Shown piece by piece: positions 17,026 to 25,516 of a stretch of DNA of 64,000 nucleotides. Positions within the stretch are counted from its first letter, which is position 1. Each line of letters opens with the position of its first letter. A model generated the notes under the pieces. It worked only from the letters and a program-made list of their open reading frames with translations. It was not told where the DNA came from and did not search any database. The position numbers and the translations under genes are program-made. The stretch lies in NCBI RefSeq assembly GCF_003072505.1, contig NZ_NTGB01000001.1:381290-445289 (forward strand). Reading direction: 5' to 3'. The DNA is from Polynucleobacter rarus. Lineage in GTDB: Bacteria; Pseudomonadota; Gammaproteobacteria; Burkholderiales; Burkholderiaceae.

Positions 17026-17816
17026 TACAGTTCATCCACCAAGTCGGATGCGTGTCGGCGAAATAATCGCATGCCTTGCACACACAGCAACAATGCCAGA
17101 ATAGTAGGATAAATTAATGTTATCCACTGGGGCCATTGCCCAAGCACTAAGATGTCTTGAAAGCCTGCCATGAGGGGTGCTAGTGGATTCAGCATCACGA
17201 TCTTTCCGATCAGGGCTGGTAACACGTTTACAGGGTAAACAATCGGAGTGAGCCAAAACCAGAATTGTAAGAAGATTGCAAAAAATTGACCTACGTCGCG
17301 AAAAAAAACATTCAGAACGCCCAAGGTCACACCTAGACCAATCGCGAAGAAAATCAAGATGGCTAATAAAGGCACTAGAGCTAAAAAAGGCCAACCAGGA
17401 AAGTGACCACTCAGAATTAAAAAAGCAGTAAATAGAGTAAAAATGATGGAAAAATTTACTACGGCATTGAGGACCACGATGGTAGGTAGACAAAACCTTG
17501 GGAAATTGATTTTTTTTAAAAGGTTGGCATTTTCCACAAAGCTGTTTTGACCGCGGGTGACGATTTCATTAAACAGACCCCAGGTCAAAATTCCTGCGCA
17601 AAGGTAGATACTATAAGCAAAGGTCGTGTCGACACCAGGCAACTTGGCGCGCATCACTTGCGAGAAAATAAGGGTATAGACTAGAATCATCGCTAAAGGG
17701 TTGAGCACAGCCCACGATGGACCGAGTAAAGTGCTTTGGTATTTGTGCTGAAATTCGCGCTTGACGCTACTTAAAATAAAGCCCCGGTAGGACCACAGTG
17801 ATGCTAGTCTTGTCAT
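17025..17816 (-). CDS. wzm: Wzm-type ABC-2 permease for polysaccharide export
   Basis: This 263-residue membrane protein has about six hydrophobic segments (for example AILTWGLFNEIV and LLAILIFFAIGLGVTLGVLN) and the ABC-2 features of glycan exporters: FQHKYQSTLLGPSWAVLNP in the amphipathic N-terminal helix, and FFRDVGQFFAIFLQFWFWLT with PIVYP in the pore loop. With Wzt it forms the channel that moves the lipid-linked polysaccharide to the periplasm. It overlaps the upstream methyltransferase gene by ATGA and wzt by one base, so all three are translated together. Confidence 0.92.
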   Translation of the reverse strand: MTRLASLWSYRGFILSSVKREFQHKYQSTLLGPSWAVLNPLAMILVYTLIFSQVMRAKLPGVDTTFAYSIYLCAGILTWGLFNEIVTRGQNSFVENANLLKKINFPRFCLPTIVVLNAVVNFSIIFTLFTAFLILSGHFPGWPFLALVPLLAILIFFAIGLGVTLGVLNVFFRDVGQFFAIFLQFWFWLTPIVYPVNVLPALIGKIVMLNPLAPLMAGFQDILVLGQWPQWITLIYPTILALLLCVQGMRLFRRHASDLVDEL

Positions 17817-19099
17817 AGTTTAGTGAGTAAGGGAATAGGACAGGAGTTGATACCGCGACTGGAAAACCAGTAGCAAGATTCGGCGACAAGGTCTAACTCC
17901 CAGTTGTCAAATGAGGAGGTCGTTGCTGGCAACGTGTACACCAATTTTAGGACAAGTTCGTCTCCCGGAATAAGAGATGAAGTTAATAAATGACGTTCTC
18001 TACATTCCAAAAACTTAGGATTGCTAGGGGTTCCATGTCTTAATGCCAAGGTGATGTGACCAATTTCTTGCGTTCGATGACTGAGTAGTGTTTCACCACT
18101 ATTCTTGAGGCGAATTTGGAGAATTGCTATCTTCTGTTCAGCGTCAATGCCCCCTGAAAGCAACTGCAACTGCACATCGGTTTTGCGATTCAGAGCGGTG
18201 CAGGGTGGATATCTCACTTCTCCTTGGCCCGGCTTACGGGCAGTCACATTATTGGAACCATTCAAGGGTTGTAAAACAAAGTTTTGCAGAGGCTGGGTAA
18301 GCTGACTTTGAGAGAAAAATCCGTTGACTGAGGTGTATCTTTGTACTTCAGTGAATCCAGTTTGAGTCAGGAGTAGATCGAGGTATTCGGTGGAAAATGG
18401 ATTTTCTACGGTACCAAACCGAGCCATTTCATCGAGGCACATCTGCTCCAAAGCCTTAAAATCAGGATGCCAGGCGCCTTCCACAATCCCTACGCAACCA
18501 TCTTGCTTTAAAAAACGAAAGCACTTCTCGAGGGCAAGCTTTTCATCCACGACGTGGTGAAGTACATCAAAAAACAAGATGGCATCGAAGCTCTCTTGGT
18601 CGAAATCAATATCTTCAATGGTGGTCTGATGGAATCTCACGCTGGAATGGGCGGTGTGTCGATAGTGGGTGGCAAGTGCCGTACAGCGCTCTTTGGCGAT
18701 GTCAATCAAATCGCTAGATGGTTCCAAGGAGTCGACCGAGAAACCCAGCATGAGCAGGATTTCAGTAACCCAACCTGGACCGCTACCGACCTCAAGAATT
18801 CGACCTCGAGGAGTAATTTGCATGGCCTGCAACATATTCATTAGATCAAACATCAGCCGGAAGTACTGCGGATTGCCTGGAGTAGGGTCAAAGGGTTTAT
18901 AGTGGAGCCAGCTAACGTCACCCGCTTCTAATTGAGAAACATAGGCTTGTGCAGCTGCAATCGCTTGCTGATAGGCAACAGGCTTATCCGACAAAAAGCG
19001 CCGATGAGGGGACCCAGTCATCGTGGGGACTTTCGAGCGAACTACAGATAATCGTGACTTCGCTAATTTGAGCAAGCTTTTGAGCAGGTTCAATGTCAT
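17813..19099 (-). CDS. SAM methyltransferase with a C-terminal beta-sandwich
   Basis: Residues 95-250 of this 428-residue protein are a class I SAM methyltransferase: ILEVGSGPGWVTEILL is motif I, DSLEPSS the acidic loop, DAILFFDVLHHV motif II. Residues 300-428 form a separate beta-rich part (LRLKNSGETLL-type strand, GDELVLKLVYTLP, LDLVAESCYWFS), like the Ig-like domains often attached to polysaccharide enzymes and similar in feel to the Wzt glycan-binding domain. It may methylate the glycan end that Wzt recognises. It is the first gene of the ATGA-linked string with wzm and wzt. Whether it methylates sugar or another cluster product is unknown. Confidence 0.85.
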   Translation of the reverse strand: MTLNLLKSLLKLAKSRLSVVRSKVPTMTGSPHRRFLSDKPVAYQQAIAAAQAYVSQLEAGDVSWLHYKPFDPTPGNPQYFRLMFDLMNMLQAMQITPRGRILEVGSGPGWVTEILLMLGFSVDSLEPSSDLIDIAKERCTALATHYRHTAHSSVRFHQTTIEDIDFDQESFDAILFFDVLHHVVDEKLALEKCFRFLKQDGCVGIVEGAWHPDFKALEQMCLDEMARFGTVENPFSTEYLDLLLTQTGFTEVQRYTSVNGFFSQSQLTQPLQNFVLQPLNGSNNVTARKPGQGEVRYPPCTALNRKTDVQLQLLSGGIDAEQKIAILQIRLKNSGETLLSHRTQEIGHITLALRHGTPSNPKFLECRERHLLTSSLIPGDELVLKLVYTLPATTSSFDNWELDLVAESCYWFSSRGINSCPIPLLTKL

Positions 19100-19201
19100 C
19101 GACAGTCTCCATATCCACGATTTATAAGCCTATAGTCGACCCTGTAACAATTGCTCTCAATTTTACACGTAGAGTGTCGCAGATCTTGCTCAATTAATGG
19201 T

Positions 19202-20176
19202 TCAGACTGAAGAGGCATTGGACTCAGCTTTTAATTGTGCACGCACCATTTCTTTCACCACATCATCCACTTCCAGCGTGTGGTGCCAACCAAGCACCTG
19301 ATGAGCTCGTTTTGGATTAGCGTAGCTCTGGCGGATATCTGAGGGACGAAAGTGTTGCGGGTTACTGTTTACATACATTCGCCAGTCTAGGTCTAATTCC
19401 GTGAATACCTGTTCAATAAAATAGCTGAGGGATACGGTCCGTCCCGTTGCCACCACGTAGTCTCCACCATGATCTTGCTGGGTCATTGCCCACATGGCTT
19501 CTACGTAATTAGGTGCCCAGCCCCAGTCTCGGCAAATGTTAATGTCACCAAGAGTCAGCATCTCGTTCGAACCACGGGCGATTCGACAAGCAGTTGCGAC
19601 AATTTTTTGGGTAACAAATCTCTCGGGTCGCATTGGCGACTCATGGTTGAACAGGATGCCATTACTAGCGTGTAGTTTGTAGGCTTCCCGATAATTCGCT
19701 ACCTCCCAAAAGGCAGTAGCTTTGGCAACTGCGTAGGGGCTTCGGGGCTTAAAGGCGGTATTTTCATCGGCGAGTTGATTACCAGTATCGCCAAAGCATT
19801 CGCTTGAACCTGCGCTATAGAAGCGGATTGATGGCTTTAAAAAACGGATGGCTTCAAGTAAATTCAAGGTGCCAATAGCAATGCTTTCCATGGTTTCAAC
19901 AGGTTGATCAAAGGACAGACCAACCGAGCTTTGACCGGCTAGGTTATAGACCTCGTCAGGGTTTACTTCTGCCAGCACTGTGAGAACACTACGAAAGTCG
20001 TTGATTGCCATCGAGCGTAATATCACTTGGTCGGCAATGTTCAGCAGATGTAAGCCACGGTTTGACATCAGATGGATGTCCCGGGATGTGCCATACACCT
20101 CATAGCCTTTTCCGAGCAAAAACTTTGCGAGGTAACCACCATCTTGTCCACCTATTCCGCAAATCAATGCTCTCAT
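19202..20176 (-). CDS. gmd: GDP-mannose 4,6-dehydratase
   Basis: This 324-residue extended SDR converts GDP-D-mannose to GDP-4-keto-6-deoxymannose, the precursor of GDP-rhamnose, GDP-fucose and GDP-perosamine. It has the Gmd nucleotide loop GIGGQDGGYLAKFL (residues 7-20), YNLAGQSSVGLSF, SAGSSECFG, the catalytic YAVAK, and the GDP-sugar segment NHESPMRPERFVTQKI with DWGWAPNYVEAMW. All match the family. No rmd, fcl or per gene is seen in the window, so the second step must be encoded elsewhere. It lies 102 bp upstream of the methyltransferase gene and heads the polysaccharide cluster. Its own start overlaps a small frame by ATGA. Confidence 0.93.
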   Translation of the reverse strand: MRALICGIGGQDGGYLAKFLLGKGYEVYGTSRDIHLMSNRGLHLLNIADQVILRSMAINDFRSVLTVLAEVNPDEVYNLAGQSSVGLSFDQPVETMESIAIGTLNLLEAIRFLKPSIRFYSAGSSECFGDTGNQLADENTAFKPRSPYAVAKATAFWEVANYREAYKLHASNGILFNHESPMRPERFVTQKIVATACRIARGSNEMLTLGDINICRDWGWAPNYVEAMWAMTQQDHGGDYVVATGRTVSLSYFIEQVFTELDLDWRMYVNSNPQHFRPSDIRQSYANPKRAHQVLGWHHTLEVDDVVKEMVRAQLKAESNASSV

Positions 20177-20373
20177 GGAAATACTTCCTGATAGACACTA
20201 TTATTTACCAAGGTCGATAGTGATAGTAATTGGACTGCGGTTATAAAATTTCCAGTTGCGCAATCCAATACATACTTTTCGGTACAAGACGGTAGTATTT
20301 GAGTGTGTGATCTCAAGTAATCATCATCTTCCTTGGTCTTAAAAACTTCGACTTCGATTGCGCTAGTGGACAT
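20173..20373 (-). CDS. Small unrecognised frame coupled to gmd
   Basis: From ATG 20371-20373 the frame gives 66 residues (MSTSAIEVEVFKTKEDDDY at the start, VNNSVYQEVFP at the end) and its TGA overlaps the gmd ATG as ATGA. That spacing is what favours it. I recognise no domain, and no good ribosome site precedes it. It could be a leader peptide for gmd, the tail of a lost gene, or chance. Confidence 0.3.
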   Translation of the reverse strand: MSTSAIEVEVFKTKEDDDYLRSHTQILPSCTEKYVLDCATGNFITAVQLLSLSTLVNNSVYQEVFP

Positions 20374-20477
20374 GGATGGTGCCAAGTAGTAATAGAAAAT
20401 TGAATTTTAAATCTGAAAAATTTCAAATATATAAGAGAAGATTGTACATTTTTCGTATGAATAGGCCTCATTTGGTT

Positions 20478-20517
20478 AGCCAAGGGTCAGCCAAGGGTCA
20501 GCCAAGGGTCAGCCAAG
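20478..20517. repeat. 11-bp tandem repeat, about 3.6 copies
   Basis: AGCCAAGGGTC is repeated at 20478, 20489 and 20500, with a partial fourth copy from 20511. The copies are identical. It lies in noncoding DNA between the divergent gmd and pqi transcription units. Confidence 0.85.
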
Positions 20518-20879
20518 AATAACAATCTTACTAAAGTATTCCTTTGCTTGGAAGGACTAGTTCTTACAGTTCTAGGTAAAACTGTTCCAGGTGTATCTTG
20601 TATTAGTTCAAGACATTTATAGTCTTACTCAAAGTCAGGTATTACTGAACGCTTCCACTAAGAACCGTATTTTTCAAAAGAAACTGTTGAAAAAGCTAGG
20701 CAAATTCTGACTGAGCTAGATCTATTATTGGGGGGATTTGATGGGAGTTTAATATGACAAGCTCTGTAAGTAATTGGCATTTCGTAATTAAATTCATCAT
20801 TAATTGATAAAATGCAAAGAATTGATAATAAAAGTTATCAAATTATTCAAAACTTACAGCTATTTTTTTTGGGCAATTT
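20518..20879. other. Noncoding stretch with a short decayed frame
   Basis: A plus-strand frame from 20662 to 20757 reads EPYFSKETVEKARQILTELD before a TGA, with a TAA just ahead of it. It looks protein-like but I do not recognise it, and it has no start. The rest is AT-rich and should hold the pqi promoter; the pqiA start at 20880 lacks a clear ribosome site. Confidence 0.3.
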
Positions 20880-21506
20880 ATGCAGTTAGATTCACTGGTT
20901 ATTTGCGAAGAATGTGACTTAATTCAACAAAAATCCCAATTAGAGTCTGGCGATGAGGAACTGTGTTCACGCTGTGGGTATAGCATTTATAAATCGAAGC
21001 CTAATGCACTTCAGTATAGTTTGGTGTTTGCCTTGACTGCATTCGTCTTATTCATTCTATCGAACACGTATCCGATTGTGACCATCAGTTCCCAAGGTTT
21101 AAATAATTCAACCACCTTATTGGGTGTGGTACAAATTCTGTACAAAGATGACATGTTGCTCGTCGCGATATTAGTGCTTGTCACCACTTTTTTGACACCA
21201 GTCATGGAAATTGGTGCTCTCATTTATTTACTTTTACCATTGAAATTTGGGGTCGTGTTGCCAGGCATGAAAGTGGTTTACCGATGGATGCATCAAGTCA
21301 GGCCTTGGGTAATGGTTGAGGTCTTCATGTTGGGACTTTTGATCACTATTAGCAAGTTGAGTGGCTTGGCATTCGTAGTGCCAGAAATTGCCCTCATTTC
21401 TTTTGTTTTACTAATGTTTGCCATTATTATTGCCTCCATTAATTTCGATGAGCGGATGTTTTGGCACCAAGTAGAAACCTTAAGCACATCTCAGAGGTCC
21501 ATTTGA
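20880..21506 (+). CDS. pqiA: PqiA/LetA-like membrane protein, N-terminal half
   Basis: This 208-residue protein starts with a rubredoxin-like zinc ribbon (CEECDLIQQ at 9-17 and CSRCGY at 31-36), then four hydrophobic segments (about 45-65, 90-115, 140-165, 175-195). It matches one half of E. coli PqiA/YebS, which is about 420 residues and has two such halves. PqiA sits in the inner membrane and works with PqiB and PqiC in moving lipids between membranes. The second half is encoded by the next gene, whose start overlaps this stop. The two halves therefore probably assemble as a heterodimer. Confidence 0.88.
   Translation: MQLDSLVICEECDLIQQKSQLESGDEELCSRCGYSIYKSKPNALQYSLVFALTAFVLFILSNTYPIVTISSQGLNNSTTLLGVVQILYKDDMLLVAILVLVTTFLTPVMEIGALIYLLLPLKFGVVLPGMKVVYRWMHQVRPWVMVEVFMLGLLITISKLSGLAFVVPEIALISFVLLMFAIIIASINFDERMFWHQVETLSTSQRSI
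21493..21497 (+). promoter_or_regulatory. Ribosome site supporting a TTG start at 21503
   Basis: AGAGG lies 5 nt before TTG 21503, which overlaps the preceding stop as TTGA. A TTG at 21461 is also in frame, but would add 14 residues that overlap the previous gene. Confidence 0.5.
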
Positions 21507-22153
21507 ATTCAGCAGCCGCCTATGGGATTCTGAGTTGCCACGCTTGTGGGTTGGTTTCGCGCGCATCAAAAAATGAGCACGATATGATTTGTAGTCGTTG
21601 TGAGACGCCTCTGCATTTTAGAAAAAATAATAGTATTAGTCGTGCTTGGGCATTTTTGATTGCAGCCTATGTTTTCATCATTCCAGCGAACTTGCTGCCT
21701 GTGATGGAGACAGGATCTTTATTTGGTTCTGAAAAAGATACCATCATCAGCGGTGTGATTTTTTTGTGGAATTCGGGTTCACAAGCGCTAGCGCTCATTT
21801 TGTTTTTTGCGAGTGTGTTTATCCCAATGGCAAAATTAGTTTCTCTTACCTATCTATTAATTTCAGTACAAAGACGTTCTACTTTTCAACCAAAAAATAG
21901 AACCAAGCTCTACCGAATTCTGGAATTCGTTGGACGCTGGTCGATGATTGATGTTTATGTGGCTGCGATGTTAACAGCCTTGGTGCAATTTGGTAGTGTC
22001 ATGTCGATTCGGGTTGGAAATGGTGCCATCGCATTTGGTGCGGTAGTGGTTTTAACGATTCTGGCAGCAGAAAGTTTTGATCCAAGATTGATCTGGGATT
22101 CAATCGAGAAAACTAAGAATAATGAAAATTTTTCAAAGGAAAAACATGTCTAA
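21503..22153 (+). CDS. pqiA: PqiA/LetA-like membrane protein, C-terminal half
   Basis: Taken from TTG 21503, the protein has 216 residues. It opens with its own zinc ribbon (CHACGLVSR, then CSRCETPLHF) and four membrane segments, including AFLIAAYVFIIPANLLPVME and the conserved GRWSMIDVYVAAMLTALVQF. The P-A-N-L-L-P-V motif and the R-W-S-M-x-D-V motif are the best conserved features of PqiA/YebS. With the previous gene it makes up the two repeats found as a single chain in E. coli. It overlaps pqiB by 8 bases. Confidence 0.88.
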   Translation: MNSAAAYGILSCHACGLVSRASKNEHDMICSRCETPLHFRKNNSISRAWAFLIAAYVFIIPANLLPVMETGSLFGSEKDTIISGVIFLWNSGSQALALILFFASVFIPMAKLVSLTYLLISVQRRSTFQPKNRTKLYRILEFVGRWSMIDVYVAAMLTALVQFGSVMSIRVGNGAIAFGAVVVLTILAAESFDPRLIWDSIEKTKNNENFSKEKHV

Positions 22154-23795
22154 TACAAGTTTCGAAAACGAAACAATAGATTTGCCATTGACAAACGTCA
22201 AACAGCATAAAAAAAATAAATATCCCCAGTTCATTTGGCTGATCCCCATCTTAGCGGTATTAATTGGTTTAAGTCTTGTCGTCAAAGGAATTATCGATAA
22301 AGGTCCGACGATTACGATAGCCTTTAAATCGGGTGAAGGATTAGAAGCAGGTAAAACCCATGTCAAATTTAAAGACATGGATATTGGTGTGGTGAAATCA
22401 GTTCGTTTAGATGATGATCGTCAAAAAGTGATTGCCACAATTCAACTAGAAAAAGATACCGATGATTTTTTAAAGGCAGATACAAGATTTTGGATTGTTA
22501 AACCGCGTATTACAGCGAATGGGGTGTCTGGATTAAATACCTTATTAAGCGGTTCTTATATACTGGTAGATCGGGGACATGCAAATGAAGAGCGCAAGCA
22601 TTTTGTGGCTCTGGATGTACCTCCGATACAAACTCAGGACACCGCGGGTCGAGAGTTCGTCTTGCGCGCATCAGCTCTAGACTCTCACGAAGTGGGTACT
22701 CCGGTATTTTTTCGTCGATTAACCGTAGGACAAGTGGTCGGTTACGCATTAGATAAAGATGGTAAGGGTATCTCTATCAGGGTTTTTATTAATGCTCCCT
22801 ATGACCAATATGTAACCAATGATTCTCGGTTTTGGAATGTGAGTGGCGTAGATGTATCCCTCGATGCGACGGGCTTTAAAGTCAAAACAGAATCTTTAGT
22901 TTCGATCATTGCTGGCGGTATTACTTTTGAAACACCAGATACAACGTCTAATAATGAGCCTTCAATGAAGAGTGATGCCGATTCGTTAAAACCTAATGCG
23001 AATGACACGAAGAGCACTTCATCAGATCGCGCAGTAGCTGATACAGTATTCCCATTATTTAAGTCTCGCGAAATGGCCATGAAAAAACAAGATGCTTATG
23101 TAGAGCACTTTGTACTCAATTTCAAGCAATCAGTGAGGGGGCTTGCGGTGGGGGCTCCAGTTGACTTTAGAGGAGTCAATATTGGAGAAGTGATTAGTAT
23201 TAGCACCGCAATTGACCCTCAAACTTTTGAGGTCACTCAACAGGTAGAAATTCTTTTATACGCAGCAAGGCTTCAGGCAAAGTCTAAGCTGGACGGTTCA
23301 ATCTTGCCATTTCCCAAAACACGAGCTGAGGAGCTAAATCGGATTAATATATTTTTAAAGAAAGGTCTGAGAGCTCAATTACAAAGCGGCAATTTTATAA
23401 CTGGACAAAAATATCTTGCTATTGATTTTTTCCCCAATGCGCCAAGCTATGCGCTTGATGTTAAGAAATATCCTCTTGAGTTACCCGTAATTCCGGGTGC
23501 TTTAGACGATATAGAAAGCTCAATTGGAAGAGTTGTAAAAAATACTGATAAGCTTTTAAATGAAATTCAAGCGAATACCCTGCCTGAGTTAAATAAGACT
23601 TTAGTTGAAGTACAAAATTCACTCAATCAAGCAAATTTGATGATGGAAAATGATTCACCACTCCAAACAGACGCAAGGTTGGCCTTACGTGAACTCACTA
23701 AAACTTCAGACTCATTAAAAAAATTAACTGATACGCTTGATAAACAACCACAATCCCTTATTTTTGGTAAGCCAGCAGAGGATAAAAAACCATGA
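22146..23795 (+). CDS. pqiB: PqiB, MCE-domain lipid transport protein
   Basis: From ATG 22146 (AAAGGA 6 nt upstream) the protein has 549 residues, close to E. coli PqiB (546). One transmembrane helix (about 28-48, FIWLIPILAVLIG) anchors it in the inner membrane. Three MCE/MlaD domains follow: about 50-140 (GLEAGKTHVKFKDMDIGVVK), about 160-230 (VGTPVFFRRLTVGQVVGY) and about 300-400 (VRGLAVGAPVDFRGVNIGEV). A C-terminal coiled coil of about 100 residues would form the needle across the periplasm. It is part of a tight pqiA-A-B-C operon. The spacer between MCE2 and MCE3 is rich in Ser/Asp/Asn and is probably flexible. Confidence 0.93.
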   Translation: MSNTSFENETIDLPLTNVKQHKKNKYPQFIWLIPILAVLIGLSLVVKGIIDKGPTITIAFKSGEGLEAGKTHVKFKDMDIGVVKSVRLDDDRQKVIATIQLEKDTDDFLKADTRFWIVKPRITANGVSGLNTLLSGSYILVDRGHANEERKHFVALDVPPIQTQDTAGREFVLRASALDSHEVGTPVFFRRLTVGQVVGYALDKDGKGISIRVFINAPYDQYVTNDSRFWNVSGVDVSLDATGFKVKTESLVSIIAGGITFETPDTTSNNEPSMKSDADSLKPNANDTKSTSSDRAVADTVFPLFKSREMAMKKQDAYVEHFVLNFKQSVRGLAVGAPVDFRGVNIGEVISISTAIDPQTFEVTQQVEILLYAARLQAKSKLDGSILPFPKTRAEELNRINIFLKKGLRAQLQSGNFITGQKYLAIDFFPNAPSYALDVKKYPLELPVIPGALDDIESSIGRVVKNTDKLLNEIQANTLPELNKTLVEVQNSLNQANLMMENDSPLQTDARLALRELTKTSDSLKKLTDTLDKQPQSLIFGKPAEDKKP

Positions 23796-24394
23796 AATTA
23801 TTGATATCATTTTTATTAACTATTGGGATTCTTAGCGGTTGCAGTACGAGTCCAAAGATATCTTATTATCATTTAAGTGCACCTGCGCTCACCACCATTC
23901 CAACTGCCAATAAAGAGATACGAGTAATGGTGGGGCCTGTATCGCTTCCCGCACTGATTGATCAGCCCGAGCTGGTTGTACGAGATGGAGCCAATACTGT
24001 AAAACTATTTTCAAATCATCGTTGGGCAGGTTCTCTTAAAAATGATGTGGAGCGAGTAGTTGCCTCAAATTTGACCCAGGAATTATCTACCCCTCATGTT
24101 TGGAGTTATTCGCAGAGTTTACAAACCCAATTTAACTATCAAGTCTTTCTGGATGTGCAAAGTTTAGAAAGTCAACGTGGCCAGGGTGTCGTGCTGGATG
24201 TGGTTTGGACCATTAAGCCATTGATTAAAAAAGAAGAGATTGCATCTAAAAAGATCTTGACTAAACCAGCGGTAATCAATGGTCGAACAAGAGTGACTGA
24301 GCAAGTCGCAAACGAAGGCTTTGAAGCCCTTGTCGAAGCACAAAGTAAGGCATTTTACAAAGTGAGTATAGATATTGCTAAGGCAATGCAGTAG
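23792..24394 (+). CDS. pqiC: PqiC, outer-membrane lipoprotein partner of PqiB
   Basis: This 200-residue protein has a lipobox, ILSGC, at residues 13-17, so Cys17 is lipidated. The mature part has the ABC-transport auxiliary fold: YYHLSAP near the start, VSLPALIDQPELVVRDG, and HRWAGSLKNDVERVVASNL. PqiC docks the PqiB needle on the inner leaflet of the outer membrane. Its ATG overlaps the pqiB stop (ATGA). Size and position match pqiC in gammaproteobacteria. Confidence 0.9.
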   Translation: MKLLISFLLTIGILSGCSTSPKISYYHLSAPALTTIPTANKEIRVMVGPVSLPALIDQPELVVRDGANTVKLFSNHRWAGSLKNDVERVVASNLTQELSTPHVWSYSQSLQTQFNYQVFLDVQSLESQRGQGVVLDVVWTIKPLIKKEEIASKKILTKPAVINGRTRVTEQVANEGFEALVEAQSKAFYKVSIDIAKAMQ

Positions 24395-24471
24395 TCCCCT
24401 AGCCACACTCTATTAATAAATTTTGCTAAAGTTAGCTTAAAAAATCATTAATTAAGAGAATGGGTGAATGG

Positions 24472-25458
24472 TTACTCCGCAGTAATTTTAGCTTTTTCTA
24501 CAACACGACCATACACGATTGATTCTTTTTTGAGAAACTCACTAAACTGCTGAGTCGTCATTGGGGCTGGTTGGCCACCTTGCTCTCGTAATTTTTTGAC
24601 TAATACGGGATCACGTAACGCTTTAGTCACCTCACTATTAATTTTTTGCAAAATAGGCTCAGGCGTATTAGCCGGTGCAAAAAGTCCAAACCAGTTCTCC
24701 AGCTCATAGGATTGAAGCGGCTTGTATTCATTAATAGTTGGCACATTCGGGGAAAAGTCTTGACGTTTTGCTGATGTAAACGCAATTGCTCGAACTCTGC
24801 CTGATTCAATGAAGTTCTTTGCTCCTGAGTAACTCACAAAGGTCATATCAACGTTACCACTTGTCACATCAATGATTTGTCCCGCTGCTCCCTTGTAGGG
24901 TACATGAATCATTTCTGTGCCGGCTAGCTCATCGAGTAGTTCGCCATTTAAATGCTGTGGGTTGCCCACACCACTGGAAGAGTAGGACAGTTTTCCAGGA
25001 TTATTCTTGGCAAAAGTGACGATATCACCAATGGATTTAAAAGGGGAATTGGCGTTCACAATTAACACATTCGGAATCTTGGTAATTAAACTAATTGGAG
25101 CCAAATCTTTCGATGGACTGTATTGCATTTTCGTTTTATAAACAAATGGATTAATCGCGGTTTCGCCAGCAGATCCCAATAGTAATGTGTATCCATCGGG
25201 ATTTGCTTTCACTACAGCGAGAGCACCAATCATGCCGCTACCACCAGGTTTGTTATCCACAATAATGCTTTGACCTAAAGATTCTTTGAGCTTTTCACCG
25301 AGCAGCCTTGCTACGGTATCAACCCCACCACCAACTGAAAAAGGTACGATGATGGTAATGGATTTGGCTGGATACTCCTGGGCATTACTACTCAAGGGGC
25401 CTAAGCAGGCGAAAATCAAGCAGGTATAAATGGCAAGTTGTTTGATGAATGAATGCAT
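24472..25458 (-). CDS. Bug/TctC-family receptor (2 of 9), divergent from aconitase
   Basis: The start at ATG 25456-25458 is set by AAGGGA 6 nt upstream; a longer open frame runs on into the aconitase gene and is rejected. The 328-residue protein has a signal peptide ending LSSNAQ, then FSVGGGVDTVARLLGEKL, NKPGGSGMIG, NPDGYTLLLG and HVPYKGAAGQIIDV, all standard Bug landmarks. It is separated from the plus-strand aconitase start by only 58 bp, so the two share a control region. This makes a C6 tricarboxylate such as citrate, isocitrate or aconitate a plausible ligand, by inference only. Confidence 0.9.
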   Translation of the reverse strand: MHSFIKQLAIYTCLIFACLGPLSSNAQEYPAKSITIIVPFSVGGGVDTVARLLGEKLKESLGQSIIVDNKPGGSGMIGALAVVKANPDGYTLLLGSAGETAINPFVYKTKMQYSPSKDLAPISLITKIPNVLIVNANSPFKSIGDIVTFAKNNPGKLSYSSSGVGNPQHLNGELLDELAGTEMIHVPYKGAAGQIIDVTSGNVDMTFVSYSGAKNFIESGRVRAIAFTSAKRQDFSPNVPTINEYKPLQSYELENWFGLFAPANTPEPILQKINSEVTKALRDPVLVKKLREQGGQPAPMTTQQFSEFLKKESIVYGRVVEKAKITAE

Positions 25459-25516
25459 GAGTCGTCCCTTGAGATAAATAGTTTCTATTGATTGTATTGC
25501 AATCTTTCTTAAAAAT

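Noticed and set aside
8933..20176. Wzx/Wzy-dependent O-antigen cluster
   Set aside because: No flippase or polymerase is present, while Wzm and Wzt are clear.
20478..20517. CRISPR array
   Set aside because: Units are 11 bp and directly adjacent without spacers, and there are no cas genes.
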